Positions 36,038 through 47,669 of a stretch of 64,000 nucleotides of DNA are shown here, in pieces. The DNA is from Pycnopodia helianthoides (taxonomy: Eukaryota > Echinodermata > Asteroidea > Forcipulatida > Asteriidae). Location: contig CM063250.1 of the NCBI GenBank assembly GCA_032158295.1, forward strand, positions 2,921,501 to 2,985,500. The letters are read 5' to 3'. Under the pieces are notes generated by a model. It made no database searches. It was given only the letters and a program-made list of their open reading frames with translations, and was not told the DNA's origin. Made by a program: the position numbers and the translations under genes. Within the stretch, counting starts at the first letter, position 1, and the number at the start of each line of letters is the position of its first letter.

Positions 36038-36043
36038 TTTATT
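36038..36043 (-). terminator. Candidate JIP1 polyadenylation signal
   Basis: TTTATT on the + strand is AATAAA on the - strand, 583 bases past the JIP1 stop. I saw no closer canonical signal, but use is unproven. Confidence 0.25.
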
Positions 36044-36271
36044 ACTTGATATTTAAAACAACAAGATGAAATTGTTGGCCTAAATTGGGGAGGTTTCAAC
36101 TTATTTGTTCACATGAATGCCAAGAACTGTGGATCATTTAAATTATATTATTTGCTACGCTACATTTTCTACAATTAAAACTATATATCTACTTAAGGTT
36201 AAGGGCTGTTTGTAAATGAAGAAGTTTGTCTTCTGATCTGCTATTGTTGTCGTTACAGTTGTGCTTTTTTG

Positions 36272-36445
36272 CAGGCCTGGAATTACGTAAAGACCATGGC
36301 GGCCATATGGCCTATGTTGTTCACCTGGTCTTGGCCTTGATGCCCCTTCAAAAGTTTCCCGTGGACTTCAAGATTTTCCAATGGAACTGACCCTTTGCAA
36401 AATGAAAATGACCTTGCCCTCTCAAAATTGAAATTCCAGGCCTGT
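36272..36445. repeat. Palindromic element with CAGGCCTGGAATT ends, copy 1
   Basis: Starts CAGGCCTGGAATTACG and ends GAAATTCCAGGCCTG. The second copy is at 62806-62953. Confidence 0.65.
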
Positions 36446-36625
36446 TATTGTAATGCTTGTTTTGTTGTTAAGTCATAAATATATCTGGAATCTTTTTGAA
36501 GTTTTGCGACCGAACGGAGGCAGATTGGCAGTGGGGATTTGTCTCACCCCTTAGCGTAGAACAGCCGGGACAGAAAACCCTAGACTTTTACGGGCAGGAT
36601 GAAACTTACTAGCTAACTCCGCAGA

Positions 36626-39600
36626 CTACTCCATGTATATATCCTCAGTGGGGTCGGTGAAGTCAAGAAACTCCGAATAGAACCTTTTGAATGCAGCCCT
36701 ACGGAACGAGAAGACAACAAATTAATTATCCTTGATGATCTGGCATCATGACATATGGACCTGATCTATCGAAATGAAGAATGCTGTCAGACAGAACGTA
36801 TTGCGTGTAATTTGCGTGTAAAGTTGGTCACAATCAAAAATCATGAAAAAACACTACAAAAAACGATTCCGGGATTTCAGTGGTATTAGGTTAAAAAACT
36901 TGATCTTTCTTGTCGTGGTCTTAATACCTTTAATTGAAAAGATGAATAAATCCACAAAAATATGTTTTCTTGAGCATGTTTGTACACAATTGATTCTCTT
37001 CAAAGTTAATTAAAAACGAGTATCTAAACAACACGTCGTAAAAAAAATGGAAGTGGCCTTGTCTTGTAGACTTTTTCATTTCCCGATAACTTCGGACTGG
37101 AATAAGCTACGGAAAAAATAATGGTATTGCTGGAAAGCCAGTGAGTTACTTGTTAACACGTTATGCACAACTCAATTTTATTAAGGGATCATATATTCCT
37201 CATTTCGACACATCGGTCACATATGTGGAAGTATACAAAATATAGAAAGGAGACTTTGGTTCAAAAAATGCAGTTAATTAGAGACATTATACAGGATTGG
37301 TAAGGATAAAAATATAACTGTTTAATTTTAGTGTGAAAGCTGGCTGATTATGAAGTTCACACTAGAACCATTTTTTTCTGTGAAATATTTTCCTCTGAAA
37401 TGAAGTCATATTTGAGAAAACTGTATCTGAAAACCTAAAAAATGCAACAGCTGATTTCGGTTGTTACAACCAAAACTAAGGACAATGTGTTTACATGCTA
37501 AAATTGTGCATGATTTTCCACTATTTTCTCCTGACTCACATGACAGATTCAGCCCAAATTTTCACAGGTTTGTTATTTCATGTATATGGTTGGTCACACA
37601 AAACATGAACACTGTCTGCAACTATTTTGTCAGCTCTACCAAATCCTGTATAATTCCTTTAAAAACAAGACTTGTTTGATGGTATCCATCCAGTCAGCCC
37701 CTCACTGCCATCACACCCCTTCACAAACAATGTACAGACCCGCCTTCTTTTCACACCAATCAGGGGTGCTTTAATCCCTGCCCCTCACACCTGTTACACC
37801 CCTTTGAATGTAGTGCACAAGTCCACCTTGCCCTCAGGACTTAAAATCACATCCCTTGGCAGGCAGTGCAGCAGTCCAACCCAACCCTCACCCCACGTAT
37901 CCCACGGCCTACTTACCCCATGGCCTCAGCTATTGGTTTTGCGGACACCCCGTCTTCCATGATGAACACATGGCATGCGTGACGCTTCTCCGATGGATGT
38001 TTGGTAATAAACCCAAAGTACCTGACACAAAAGAAACCAACGACAATTAAAAGCATTCCACATCAACCCCTCATGCTTAAACGTTGCATTGCATTGCAAA
38101 ATTTCGCAAACAAAATTTTTTTCATAGATTTTTTTTCTCTGAACAATCGTTGACTGATGTCGTTTCAAAACTGAAAAACATACCAAAACTTTTCAATGTG
38201 CCACGGCCGTGCACGAAATACATGTAATACGCAAAATTCTGTGTACATGAATGTGAGCTAATGTTGAGACTCTGAAAATACTACATTTTAAAATTTTAAA
38301 TAACTAACACTTATCATTGGCGAATGTCTTTTGTGCAATACCTTGAATGAAAGCTTTTACTTTCTTGAATCTATAAAAATAGCTATTTAAAATTCATGAG
38401 TAAATTTTGGGATAAATCGTCCAAAAAATGACCTCCATCTTTAAGACTCTGTGGTACGTCGGTGATTCTTATTTGAGGCAGTTTTGTTTCATACAGTGAT
38501 GGGGTCGTGAATACAAACTGAACACTCACCTACTACTGGAAGGATGGTAGCCACAAAACGAGACATTCTTTAATGAGAAGAAGTAATTGTGACCCTTGCT
38601 CTGCTTAGAGCCTAGCAGCTTCTCAACCTTCTTAAGGACGGAGTCTTTTTTCTGAGGGTAAAAAAAAAAAAAGAAAAAAAAAAGGGAAACAAAATAATCA
38701 ATCTTTCAGTTTATCAAAGGAAACCCTTCCATAGGTTACCCCATAAAACTAACAATTACCTAGTACAATAGTCTCCTTAGTTTTTTTTCACGTGTCATTG
38801 AAGAGACCACAAGACTCTTAACAACAATAATTGTAGCTTCTTGTAAAGTGCTCAAATCTCTCGTGCAGTGATGCTCATAGACTGGTCCCCTGGACAGGCA
38901 CTGGTCTTACAGGCCCAAAGATTTCATTGGATAAACGTCTGGTAGTAAGATATGCTTTCCATATCTGTGTTATGATTGGTCCGCGATAAGCAGAGCCATG
39001 AAAGTGGGCCCTGTTAATACGACAATTATATCATCACTAACGTAGTCGTCAATCTACAGAGACGTATTTTTCTCACCTCTTTAAGTTTTTGTGGTTTAGT
39101 CTTGTCGACCATCTTCACGCCTATATCGCTGATCTCCAGCAGACATAACGTCGGTGGGTTGATGGCTATCGTTAGTCTTCTGGCAGTAACAACCTTTCAG
39201 CGGAAACGAAAAACAATCGTCAAAATGATGCCCCCTAAAATCTACAAGAGATTTGGAAGCAACTTCTTCTTGAATATCAGCCGCAACTATTCTTTTAAAA
39301 TCAGCGACTACAATTCCACAGGAAAACTATAGTTTAGTAAACTTGCGGGTACAACCATGTATAAAACTCTTTTGGGAGGAGTGTTTGCTCTGAGAAGAAC
39401 CAGTGTGGTCTTGACATTTCAAACAGTGTACTCTGCTCGTCTTCTCCTGAAAACAAGCAGAGTATAGTATTGGAAACTTTGATACCCCACTGGTTCCTCT
39501 CAGGGCCAACACTTTCAATCAATCAATCAATCAATCAAAATAATTTATATAGCGCCGGTATTCATAAGTATGTTCAAAGGCGCTTTGACAAGAATCTATT

Positions 39601-40419
39601 ACACAAAAAATGCTCTAGAGTACAATTGGGTTTTCAGTCTCTTCTTGAAAATGTTCACATTTGGTGAAGTTTTAATGTCCATAGGGAGATCATTCCATAG
39701 TGAAGGTGCTGCCCTGGAAAATGCACAGCGGCCGTATGTCTGAAGTTTCCATTTGGGTAACGTGGAGAAGAAGTTTACCAGAGGAACGTAGATTGCGAGA
39801 AGATGACTGATGCGGTATAAGATCGGTGATGTATTGGGGAGCAAGTCCATTGATGACTTTGTAAGTAATTAGGAGAAGTTTGAACTGAATCTGGTACTGA
39901 ACTGGCAACCAGTGAAGGCTTTGAAGTACATGTGTAATGTGACTGACACTTTGCCCAAAAGAGTTTGACACATGGTTGTACCCACAAGTTTACTAACTAT
40001 AGTTTTTCTTATGATCCACACCATGCAAACCTTTAAACTTTACTTACAATTCAACTTCTCTCTAGGTTTGTTTGTTTCTTTGTATTTCTTTTTTATTTTT
40101 CTACTGTACAGAACCCAATGGAAGTAAGTCTAAGTTATTGGTATTTTGGGGCTACTCTTGGATAATTTTATGCAGTTTTTTTCTTTCTTGGTTTTTGACT
40201 TATGACATTCGTAAACAATTTTCCATTGTAATCCTGCTGTAACTGTTTATGTTTTTTGCCGTGCTCTTGATGTATTTTATTCGAATAAATTCAAATTAAA
40301 TCAACTCACCTTTTGCATAGCGCGGCAAAGAACATCATTGCCTTTGTGGAATGCCACCTCAACAGAGCCTAAGAATTTCACCATGTACCGATTAACATGA
40401 ACCTTCCGGCCTCGAAACC
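36626..40419 (-). CDS. MAPK8IP1: JIP1 exons 7-11, PTB domain and kinesin-binding tail
   Basis: Exons 40419-40310, 39193-39077, 38651-38530, 38021-37917 and 36698-36626. They encode [74 protein letters not shown] and the end [18 protein letters not shown]. The second exon begins at GTTGTTACTGCC (39193): an acceptor slightly further in would break the frame before RRLT. Confidence 0.92.
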
Positions 40420-43400
40420 CTGCAAAGAGGTCGACCAAACAAAAACAAACAGGAGAACGATTTGACTCTCTGTCTTCAAACTTTCCTGACCAGACCACAA
40501 CCTGAGGAGAGGGTTGGTTTCTTTCTTTATACACACCTGGTATAGACTCCGTATCAGCCGTAAAATCTCTCACGTACTGGCCGGGAAAGCAGCCCTCGTC
40601 GCCCGTTTTCAGATTGATGCCCTCGAACCACAGGTCATCGCACTTGAACTCGACAAACACGGGGTCGTTGATCTCAAAGGAGAGCTCGTCTTCATGACGG
40701 GGTAGGAAGCGGAAGACGGCGATGTGCGTTTGTTGTTTGATTTCTCCATTTATGACTAGCGTTGCTGGCTGGAAACAAGGCCTTTCTTCATCTGGAAGTG
40801 GAATTTTGCAAATTCCAATAAACTTCTGTTCCACAATGACGAGTTATTTTGACACATCCATACATTTAACAGGCATGCAACTGTAACTTCACCAAAAAAG
40901 AGGAAATTACAAAATTTCAATGATTTTGTACAGTATTTTTCAATTTTGAATAAAAAAGAGAAAATCAGCTGATCCAAGGAAAAGTTGCATGCCTGATTTA
41001 ATACTAAACCCGAGGCACCTCAGGCCTGATTCTTTGTTCTTGAAAGGGCGAGGGCACCAAGGCATTTTCTTCTTTGTAAAGGGTACCTCCATGAGGAAAT
41101 TATAAATTTCTATTGAAGTGTTTTAATTTTTCTGCTAAGCTAAACTCAACAGGATACCAGTTACATTTTGTACATGTAAAATGGTATTTTAGCTGGTAAC
41201 CCTATTTTGGCAATCATAATTTTGTTGTGCTTAGCAACTTTCAATGCTTAAGCAGCTCTATGAAATTGGGCCCAGGGGCATGGGGGCAATTGCATTCGCT
41301 GCCTCCGTGAAGCATCATGCCTGGGACCTCATGGATGCAGTATATAAGAACCCGGTAGCTATTCCTGTTCACTGCATTTCTACATTCTGCGTTTCTGTCT
41401 TTACCTTCCGTCTTCTCATCCTCGTCTCTCGACTTGCTCTCCGCCTTCTGTCGCAACCTCCTCATCTGTCTCTCCTCAGGGCTGGAGTCCTCCTGCAGCA
41501 GCATGTTGGTGTTTGTCAGGAACGGGGTGTAGTGGGTGCTGGTGGCGTTGAACTCCAGCCGTGTGGGTCGCTGCAGCGCGTACGGCTCTACAGGGGTATT
41601 GGGTAAAGTGGAGTTGTCAGAGGGGCTAGGTGGGGCGGAGCTAGTCGACACATTGTTGTCGGGGGAAGGGGTGGAGGACAGGGCAGAACTGTTGGAGTTG
41701 ACCGTCGCTCGATCAGCCTGCAGTAGTTCTGTTTGTAGGTTACCTGAAGTGCAGACGAGAACACTATAAAATTGGTGACCACAATTCGTTACCGTGCGGC
41801 CATCTTGTTTTTCTTTCACACTGAAATCAATGTAGCCAAACCGAGGCTGAGCGGGCAAAACAGTCCGACTCCTACAATGGTAGCCTATGATGAGAGTCAG
41901 GGAACATGACCAACATTGTGGTAGGTCTGTACTCACTTAGAGAACCATGCACCAATACACCAGTTTCCCTCTCAAAAGATGCTAACTCTTTCACTCCGTA
42001 ATAGAATTTTCGAATTTCGCGCGGTTTGTACGGAATTAATTATTGGACGCCGCCATCTAATGTGTCAATAATACCCTTGGCGCGATGGAAAGCCAAAGGC
42101 AGCTACTCAAAGCCGCTGCAACTAGGGTCAGAGGTCATCCAGATGGCAATACGGCATAAATTATGCAAAAAAGGCACACGTCATGGGGATGCCCCGAGTA
42201 TCTACAGTGACGTCAACAAGCCGCTGTGAGCGGCTTTCCGTAGGGAACGGGACATTTCTATGAGCCGCCGTAGCGAAAGAGCTAAGGGCCAAATTTCCAT
42301 GGTTCTGCTTACCACAGATTTCTTTGCTTATGGTCAAATTTCTCCAATCACAGGGTTGGCATCGAACATCTGCGCTAGATGTGTTAAAGAGGAAAGCTTA
42401 GTAATGTGAAGTGAAAAATACGCTTTCGTTGAGCACAGACTTTCTGCTACCGCAAGTGCCTATTGTCCTCTTACGGTAAGCAGAGCCAAAAAATGTGGGC
42501 GCCATAAAGCTGTTTAGCACCAAAAAAAATGCTTAGTACAGAAAAATTTTGATAGCAAAAATGGGTCACCAGCCAAAATACCATGCAAAGTATATTGTTT
42601 GTGACTGGTTCCCTGCTAGTTTTTGCCAAGCAGAAACATTCGCAGAGCACAATTCTCTGCTAAACAGCTTTGTCATATTGAATTATCTCCTCCAGAACCT
42701 ATGGTTTGTTGACAAACTGAATTCAGCCATCGGTGTGAGACCCAAACCAAAATAAATGAAACAAACTAACCCGGTTTACTTGGTGGCATCTGAGGAAGCT
42801 TCCGTCCTTTCCTCTTAGTTTTTCTCTTCTGACGTTGGGTTCGACAGCTGTTATCCGAATCATCAGTCTGTAAAATAGATTTGTACATCAGTTTTCAGCT
42901 CATTTAATGTCAGTTATTTATTCATTCTGGTCGTGAAGTCCGGGATTCTCAGAAAAGCGAACTTAATCACTATACAAGCAAAGAACCCTATGGAGAGAAA
43001 AACAAGGAAGGAAGTTTTGGATGTGGGAGGAAAACCCAGAGAATTACTCCAGGGGAAAACCCACGCATTCAGGTAGGGACTGAAAACCCAATCCACATAG
43101 TGCCCCCCGGCGGGATTCGAACCGGTGTCCTAGAGGTGGAAGGCGAGGAAAGAAAACCACTGCGCAGACCGACCGCCAACCCGTTCCTGAATAGACAAAG
43201 GTTTCTGCTTCAGTTCGGGAAAGCAGAAGCCAAGCTTGTTCATTCCAGCTTCTGTCACACCATCTCATTGTGTGCCCAAGAGAGGGAAATACCAAAATGT
43301 GACCGGAAAAAACGTCATAAGCAAAGATTAAAGGGCACCGAAGGTAGAAGATTGAAATGCTGAAATGTGATATATGCACTGGACGCCATTTCAGCAAGTA

Positions 43401-46400
43401 AACCTTTTGACACAACAATAGAACAGCGCAGACAATGACCATTGCTATCAATGATCAAAACATTTGTGTGCTGAAATGGCGCCCATGTGAATTTTACGTT
43501 CCAACAATCGATGGAGCTCCAGTTCCCCGTCTTCCGCCTTTGGTTGCTCTATAATTTGTGGTCGTAAGCAATAACCGTCCAAACTTGTGTTTCAAGAAAA
43601 CTGGGCAGAAAAGTTTGGTAATTTTTCAGGCATTTGTAGGTCATTGCAGGAAAGTTAAATTCTACATGGAACTGGAAAAACATGTCATGGGAGTTTGTTC
43701 CAAGTGCCTTGAGTAACTTATTGGTAGCTACGTGCGCTATATAAGACTTTATAATATTAAAATAATGAGTAGGGTAGATGGCCTTAGCTTTCGATCCAAA
43801 CCGGACCTTCTTCAGAGGCATAAAACAAGTACAAACAAATACATATACTTTATAATATTATTATATTATTATAGTCAGTTTGTGGACGGCTAATTTGCTA
43901 TTCCAATTATCCATACGTCTTCATCACACCAGATGATACCAAAACTAACAAAGACGATCAAATTGTTGTCTCTGAACTGGACTCACCTTTACAACAACTT
44001 GACTAATTTGCCGACTGTCGTCTGTTTGCATGATGTTGAGCAGCGTCGTAGCCGCTGTGTCTTCCCCATTGTCTACTTGCTCGTTGGTGAGATGTTCGGT
44101 CAAGACTTTGGTATTGGACAGATCCAACTCGATCATGTCCTCCTTGAGCAGTATGTCGCCGCTGCTGTTGGAGTGATGCCTTTCTCGGATGTTTTTCACT
44201 TGAAGAATCAAGAAAGATGAACTTCAGTTAAAATCAATCGTGGGTATCTGCAGAGCAGTCACTCTAAAAAGCCCATATCACTGGACAGACTGTCCAGGAA
44301 ATTGACAAGAAAATTTGGTTGGCCTTTTCACATTTGAAATTGCTTCCGCTGGCAGACTCCTGGGAAATAGCTAAGGGAGATTACCCCCCAGTGTTAGCAC
44401 ATCGAGTGTTCAACAATTTCAGGAAAATTGCATCGTGTGAACTGAACATGGGGTGACGGAGGGGTTCAAACTCACCAGAAATTGCCCGGGTTTGACTTCT
44501 TGTGAATTGGCTCATTAGTGTGAAAAGGGCTTACAGTGTGTCGGAGTTCGTTATTGGTAATCTAGAGGGGGTAATTTTGTTCTATTACTTTTGTTACACT
44601 CTCTCTATACGAGCTCTTCCTTCTTTGATCTAACTGTGTAGATAAAGGCAGTAAGGGATAATACCCAGTCATCTTAAGCTTTTGATCTTTTTGGGAAAAA
44701 ATAATTTTACTTTCTGGCTTAATCTATAATTTGGACGATTAATGTCTATGTTTTCTTGCTTGTTGTTGACACTGTTTGTCTTGATTGTCATTTTTTTTAA
44801 AGACCATATTTTTGTCTTTGATTTGTCCTACGCTATTTCGGTTTCTACTGTCCAATAAAAAGTTGTCCCCGATGTTTTGACTTCTTGTTTTAGAGTTTGT
44901 ATTTGTATTTTACCAGTTCACAGGTTTACCTCTAAAAGAAAAAACTGTCATACTCCGTGCCAAACACAGGCACTTCCTCCTAAAGACTCAAAGCTTGGAT
45001 TATTTGCTAATCAAAAAATAAATCAGGAGAAGGCTGGAAATTCATGTGCCTGTCATGAATTGTGCGTAATCCTTTAACGAAACATTACAGAATTGGTAAG
45101 AAAAAAACTTGTAAAATATACTTTTTTATCACAGATTTACATAAAACTTACACGTACTAATGATGATGATAGTAGAAAACATCCCTTGAAATATTTCTGT
45201 CTGAAATGCCATATTTGATGAGAAATGAATAAACTAATTTTCCGATTGGAGTTTATCGCTCAGTGAGCGTTTTATTCATTTATTGAATCTATATGATTTC
45301 ATGCAAATGTGTAATCGGTTTTTCACTATTTTCTCGTGACCCAGATGGCCGATTGATCTCAAACTTCTACAGGTTTTTCAGTTTATGTATATGGTGGATT
45401 ACACTGCCAGCAACTGTTTTGTTAGCAAAAACCAATTCTGTAATGTTCCTTTAAAATGAAAATACACGCCAAGCGATGCACATAATTTTTACGCATAATG
45501 CAGAATGTAATACGGATACATGGAATTATGTGTGTTGTTGGCTTGAAGTGTATTTCAATTTTGACGCATTGCGCACTATGCATTACAAACAATGCATGAT
45601 GGACATATCCTTTAAAATAACACCAAACTAGGGCCTATAACTATAAGGTAAGTATTTCTCAAGTATTTCTCAGAGTGTACAGACATCACATCAAATTGAA
45701 TAACGGCTAATGTTTTTTGTTGTATTCACTTTTAATTTGATTTCCAAAAATTGTCTGATTCTGATGTGGGGCGACACAAATGAAGGATTTGCGCGCATTC
45801 TTCTGAAAATGAATGTTGCATAATCACTTTGCAGACTTACACTCAGTAATAGGTGTGTTGTTCTTGATGAGAAAACTGCAGTCATTGTGTATCGGTAGAT
45901 TGAGGTCATTCTCAGAATCGAAGAGATCTGCACTCTGGAAGTTGTCAAGACTAATGTCATGTGTCAACTGATAACTGTTTACAAAAACAAAGGTAGAGTT
46001 ATTATATACCGGAAAACACAAGAAAAAAACAGGAAAATTACCAGAATACACCCGGAAAATTACCCGAAAACAAATGGAAACCCCCCCCCCCAAAAAAAAA
46101 CTACTAAAACAGAGTAACAGGCTTGAGTGCTTATTCTCCAACCATTGGGTGCATTATCATGAATAAGTATCCAATCAAACAAAATCGCTCTGTTTGGGTT
46201 GTTTTCAATTTCTCCAAGTCCAAGTCCTCCCTTTCGTTGTCGTTTGTTTCCGTGCAAGCTAGTGTTTTCCCAGTAGTTTTCTGTTGTTTTCCTATAGATT
46301 TCTGGTAGTTTTGTTGGTACTTTTTGGTATTTTCCCGGTAGTAAACACTGAAACACATAGAAACACTGAAACAAAGGTATATTTTAACTCCTACAGCCTT

Positions 46401-47655
46401 CAAGGGTTTCAAGGTCTTCAGTCTGAATTCAGTCATGCAACTGAAGTTTACCCCCCCCCTCCCCCCAAAAGAGTGAAAAATGTTAGGCTTAGCAAGACTT
46501 TGTACTATGTTTTCATATTTAAAATTTGACATAACTGATATTTGAGAAACCCAAAACAAGGAAATCTGCTGCACCAGCTGAAAATTGCGTGCCTGTGTTA
46601 GGTGTGAATTTGCCAAAGGAAAGCACATAATTTGTTAACAACTATTATTCATTAAAGGAACATTACAGAATTGGTTTTTGATAACAAAACAGTTGCTTGC
46701 AATGTAAGCACTTTATGTAATCCACCATATACATAAACTGACAAACCTGTAGAAGTTTGAGATCGATCGGCCATCTCGGTCACAAGAAAATAGTGAAAAA
46801 CCGATTACACATTTGCATGAAATCATATAGATTCAACAAATGAATAAAATGCTCACTGAGCGATAAACTCCAATCGGAAAATTAGTTTATTCATTTCTCA
46901 TCAAATATGGCATTTCAGACAGAAATATTTCAAGGGATGTTTTCTACTATCATCATCATTAGACCGTGTAAGTTTTATGTAAATCTGTGATCAAAAACTA
47001 AGTATATTTTACAAGTTTTTTTCCTACCAAATCTGTAATGTTCCTTTTAATTAAAAAAAAAAATTAATACTATTCTAATAAGTTTTTTTTAATGACACAA
47101 CCAACTAGTTCAAATGATAATTTCATCAAATAAGAATATTTACAAGATTATATAAGACTGAGAAAGAGATGGTCATGTTTTTCGAGAAAACAACAAACAA
47201 ATGGTTTATGAAATTATGTTTTGCCATTGCTCAAGCAAGTTGATAAATATTTACAATTAAAAAAAGTCCATACTTTTTGTCAATCATTATCAATGTAGTG
47301 TATGAAACTTTTCAGGGCACAATTTTCCGCAGGATGCCACCACTCTATCTCCAAAGATTTTGGTAGGCGCAGCGGCGCATACGAACAGCCTTCCCACCCA
47401 CCCGTGGCATTTTACACACCCACGGCCCACCTGATGATTGACGGTCACGACGGTGACACTGACAGTCGAAATGATAATCTCTAAAAATGGATGACAGTCG
47501 AGTCATTCAATGGTGATCCATTTCATGAAGCACACAATATTTTACCTGTAACTATCCGGTATGGATTTGTAACTTCTCCGTGGTAAATTTGTCTGACAAT
47601 CAGTCAAATCTGTGTTTTGATCATCCGAAGATATTGGCTCATCTTCATCAGCCAT
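36626..47655 (-). CDS. MAPK8IP1: JNK-interacting protein scaffold (JIP1/2 type, SH3 + PTB), complete
   Basis: Scaffold that gathers the JNK kinase cascade and links cargo to kinesin-1. Eleven coding exons: 47655-47546, 45974-45841, 44198-43987, 42867-42771, 41743-41405, 40791-40537, 40419-40310, 39193-39077, 38651-38530, 38021-37917 and 36698-36626. All junctions are GT/AG and the sum is 1674 nt, exactly 557 residues plus stop. The order is an acidic N-terminus ([12 protein letters not shown]), a basic stretch ([11 protein letters not shown]), a JNK-docking-like motif (QRPTRLEF, about residues 242-249), SH3 (about 315-375), PTB (about 390-540) and a C-terminal tail PTEDIYME like the kinesin light chain-binding tail of JIP1. 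I call JIP1/2 as a class; a single invertebrate orthologue of both is expected. The start is ATG at 47655; an in-frame ATG lies further upstream but in arm-repeat sequence. Confidence 0.94.
37279..37668. repeat. MITE-like element, family D, copy 2
   Basis: Opens ACATTATACAGGATTGGTAA and closes with ACCAAATCCTGTATAATTCC, an inverted pair. It lies in the last JIP1 intron. Confidence 0.65.
39327..40003. mobile_element. DNA transposon-like element with TIRs and 7-bp target duplication, carrying a LINE piece
   Basis: CTATAGT occurs at 39327-39333 and 39997-40003. Between them, TTAGTAAACTTGCGGGTACA at the left mirrors TGTACCCACAAGTTTACTAA at the right; the inverted match covers about 40 bases. The element is 663 bp, in a JIP1 intron. 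A 7-8-bp duplication is compatible with the hAT superfamily, but no transposase is present. Confidence 0.65.
39530..39945 (-). pseudogene. LINE 3' end (L2/CR1-like reverse transcriptase C-terminus)
   Basis: The - strand reads [38 protein letters not shown] and, in a shifted frame, [17 protein letters not shown] and [14 protein letters not shown]. This is the classic C-terminal region of L2/CR1-type elements, followed by TTTATATAGCGCC and an (ATCA)n tail at 39519-39540. One frameshift near 39760 shows it is dead. It sits inside the TIR element 39327-40003. Confidence 0.75.
40537..40791 (-). CDS. MAPK8IP1: JIP1 exon 6, SH3 domain
   Basis: Encodes [40 protein letters not shown] and GCFPGQYV, a full SH3 fold of the JIP type. 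In JIP1 this domain dimerises rather than binding proline motifs (family knowledge). The exon ends ESIPG at the donor next to 40537. Confidence 0.92.
41010..41330. repeat. Nested MITEs: family B inside a second element
   Basis: The outer element (CACCTCAGGCCTGATTCTTT, GGGTACCTCCATGAGGAAAT, GCCTCCGTGAAGCATCATGC) matches 31140-31285. It is split at 41124-41273 by a family B MITE with internal GGTATTTTAGCTGGTAACCC and end AGCTCTATGAAATTGGGCCC. Confidence 0.6.
41405..41743 (-). CDS. MAPK8IP1: JIP1 exon 5 with JNK-docking-like motif
   Basis: Low-complexity serine, threonine and proline-rich exon. At 41550-41573 it encodes QRPTRLEF, which fits the JNK-docking pattern basic-x-P-T-x-L-x-hydrophobic seen in JIP proteins. 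The usual first RP of the vertebrate JIP motif is not conserved. The exon joins the next one as G plus AT to give DEERP, confirming its end at 41405. Confidence 0.85.
41800..41925. repeat. MITE, family C, reverse copy
   Basis: GGCCATCTTG, CCAAACCGAGGCTGAG and GGGAACATGACCAACATTGT are the family C segments in reverse. It lies in a JIP1 intron, just upstream of exon 41405-41743. Confidence 0.5.
41989..42293. mobile_element. Short element with CTCTTTC/GAAAGAG inverted ends
   Basis: TAACTCTTTCACTCCG at the left and CCGTAGCGAAAGAGCTAAG at the right are imperfect inverted ends. It is GC-rich inside and has no coding capacity, in a JIP1 intron. Confidence 0.4.
42497..42682. repeat. Fold-back MITE, family B, degenerate copy
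   Basis: AAGCTGTTTAGCACC at the left, TGCTAAACAGCTTTGTC at the right and an internal GGTCACCAGCCAAAATACCA. It lies in a JIP1 intron. Confidence 0.5.
42930..43190 (-). repeat. tRNA-derived SINE, family 4, second copy
   Basis: Contains GGCGGGATTCGAACCGGTGT, the complement of a tRNA T arm, with the GTGGGAGGAAAACCCAGAG body. It lies in a JIP1 intron. Confidence 0.55.
45077..45455. repeat. Family D-related MITE, left partner of an inverted pair
   Basis: Begins GAAACATTACAGAATTGGTA and ends AACCAATTCTGTAATGTTCC, with internal GCTCAGTGAGCG. It is the inverted counterpart of 46650-47046, and the pair brackets the JIP1 exon at 45841-45974. Confidence 0.7.
46650..47046. repeat. Family D-related MITE, right partner of an inverted pair
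   Basis: Begins TTAAAGGAACATTACAGAAT and ends CCAAATCTGTAATGTTCC. It reads as the near complement of 45077-45455 over about 380 bases. Confidence 0.7.
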
Positions 47656-47669
47656 ATTGCCTCCGCTTA

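Larger units (their letters stand above)
29719..36625. other. Intergenic region between convergent DNAH1 and JIP1
   Basis: No supportable gene. It includes the DNAH1 3' untranslated region, the reverse Asn-like SINE, nested MITEs at 31028-31315, a family A copy at 33295, a family E copy at 34826, a palindromic element with CTCF-like motifs at 35115, and a palindromic element at 36272. The rest is AT-rich unique-looking DNA with only short scattered frames. JIP1's 3' untranslated region must also lie at the right end. Confidence 0.7.

Noticed and set aside
39077..39180. Alternative acceptor at 39180 for the JIP1 PTB exon
   Set aside because: It would lose the frame relative to the exon ending at 40310. 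The acceptor before 39193 restores VVTARRLT.
41241..41404. Extension of JIP1 exon 5 to the right-hand stop
   Set aside because: A GT donor at 41404-41403 joins in phase to the SH3 exon, and the sequence beyond is MITE.
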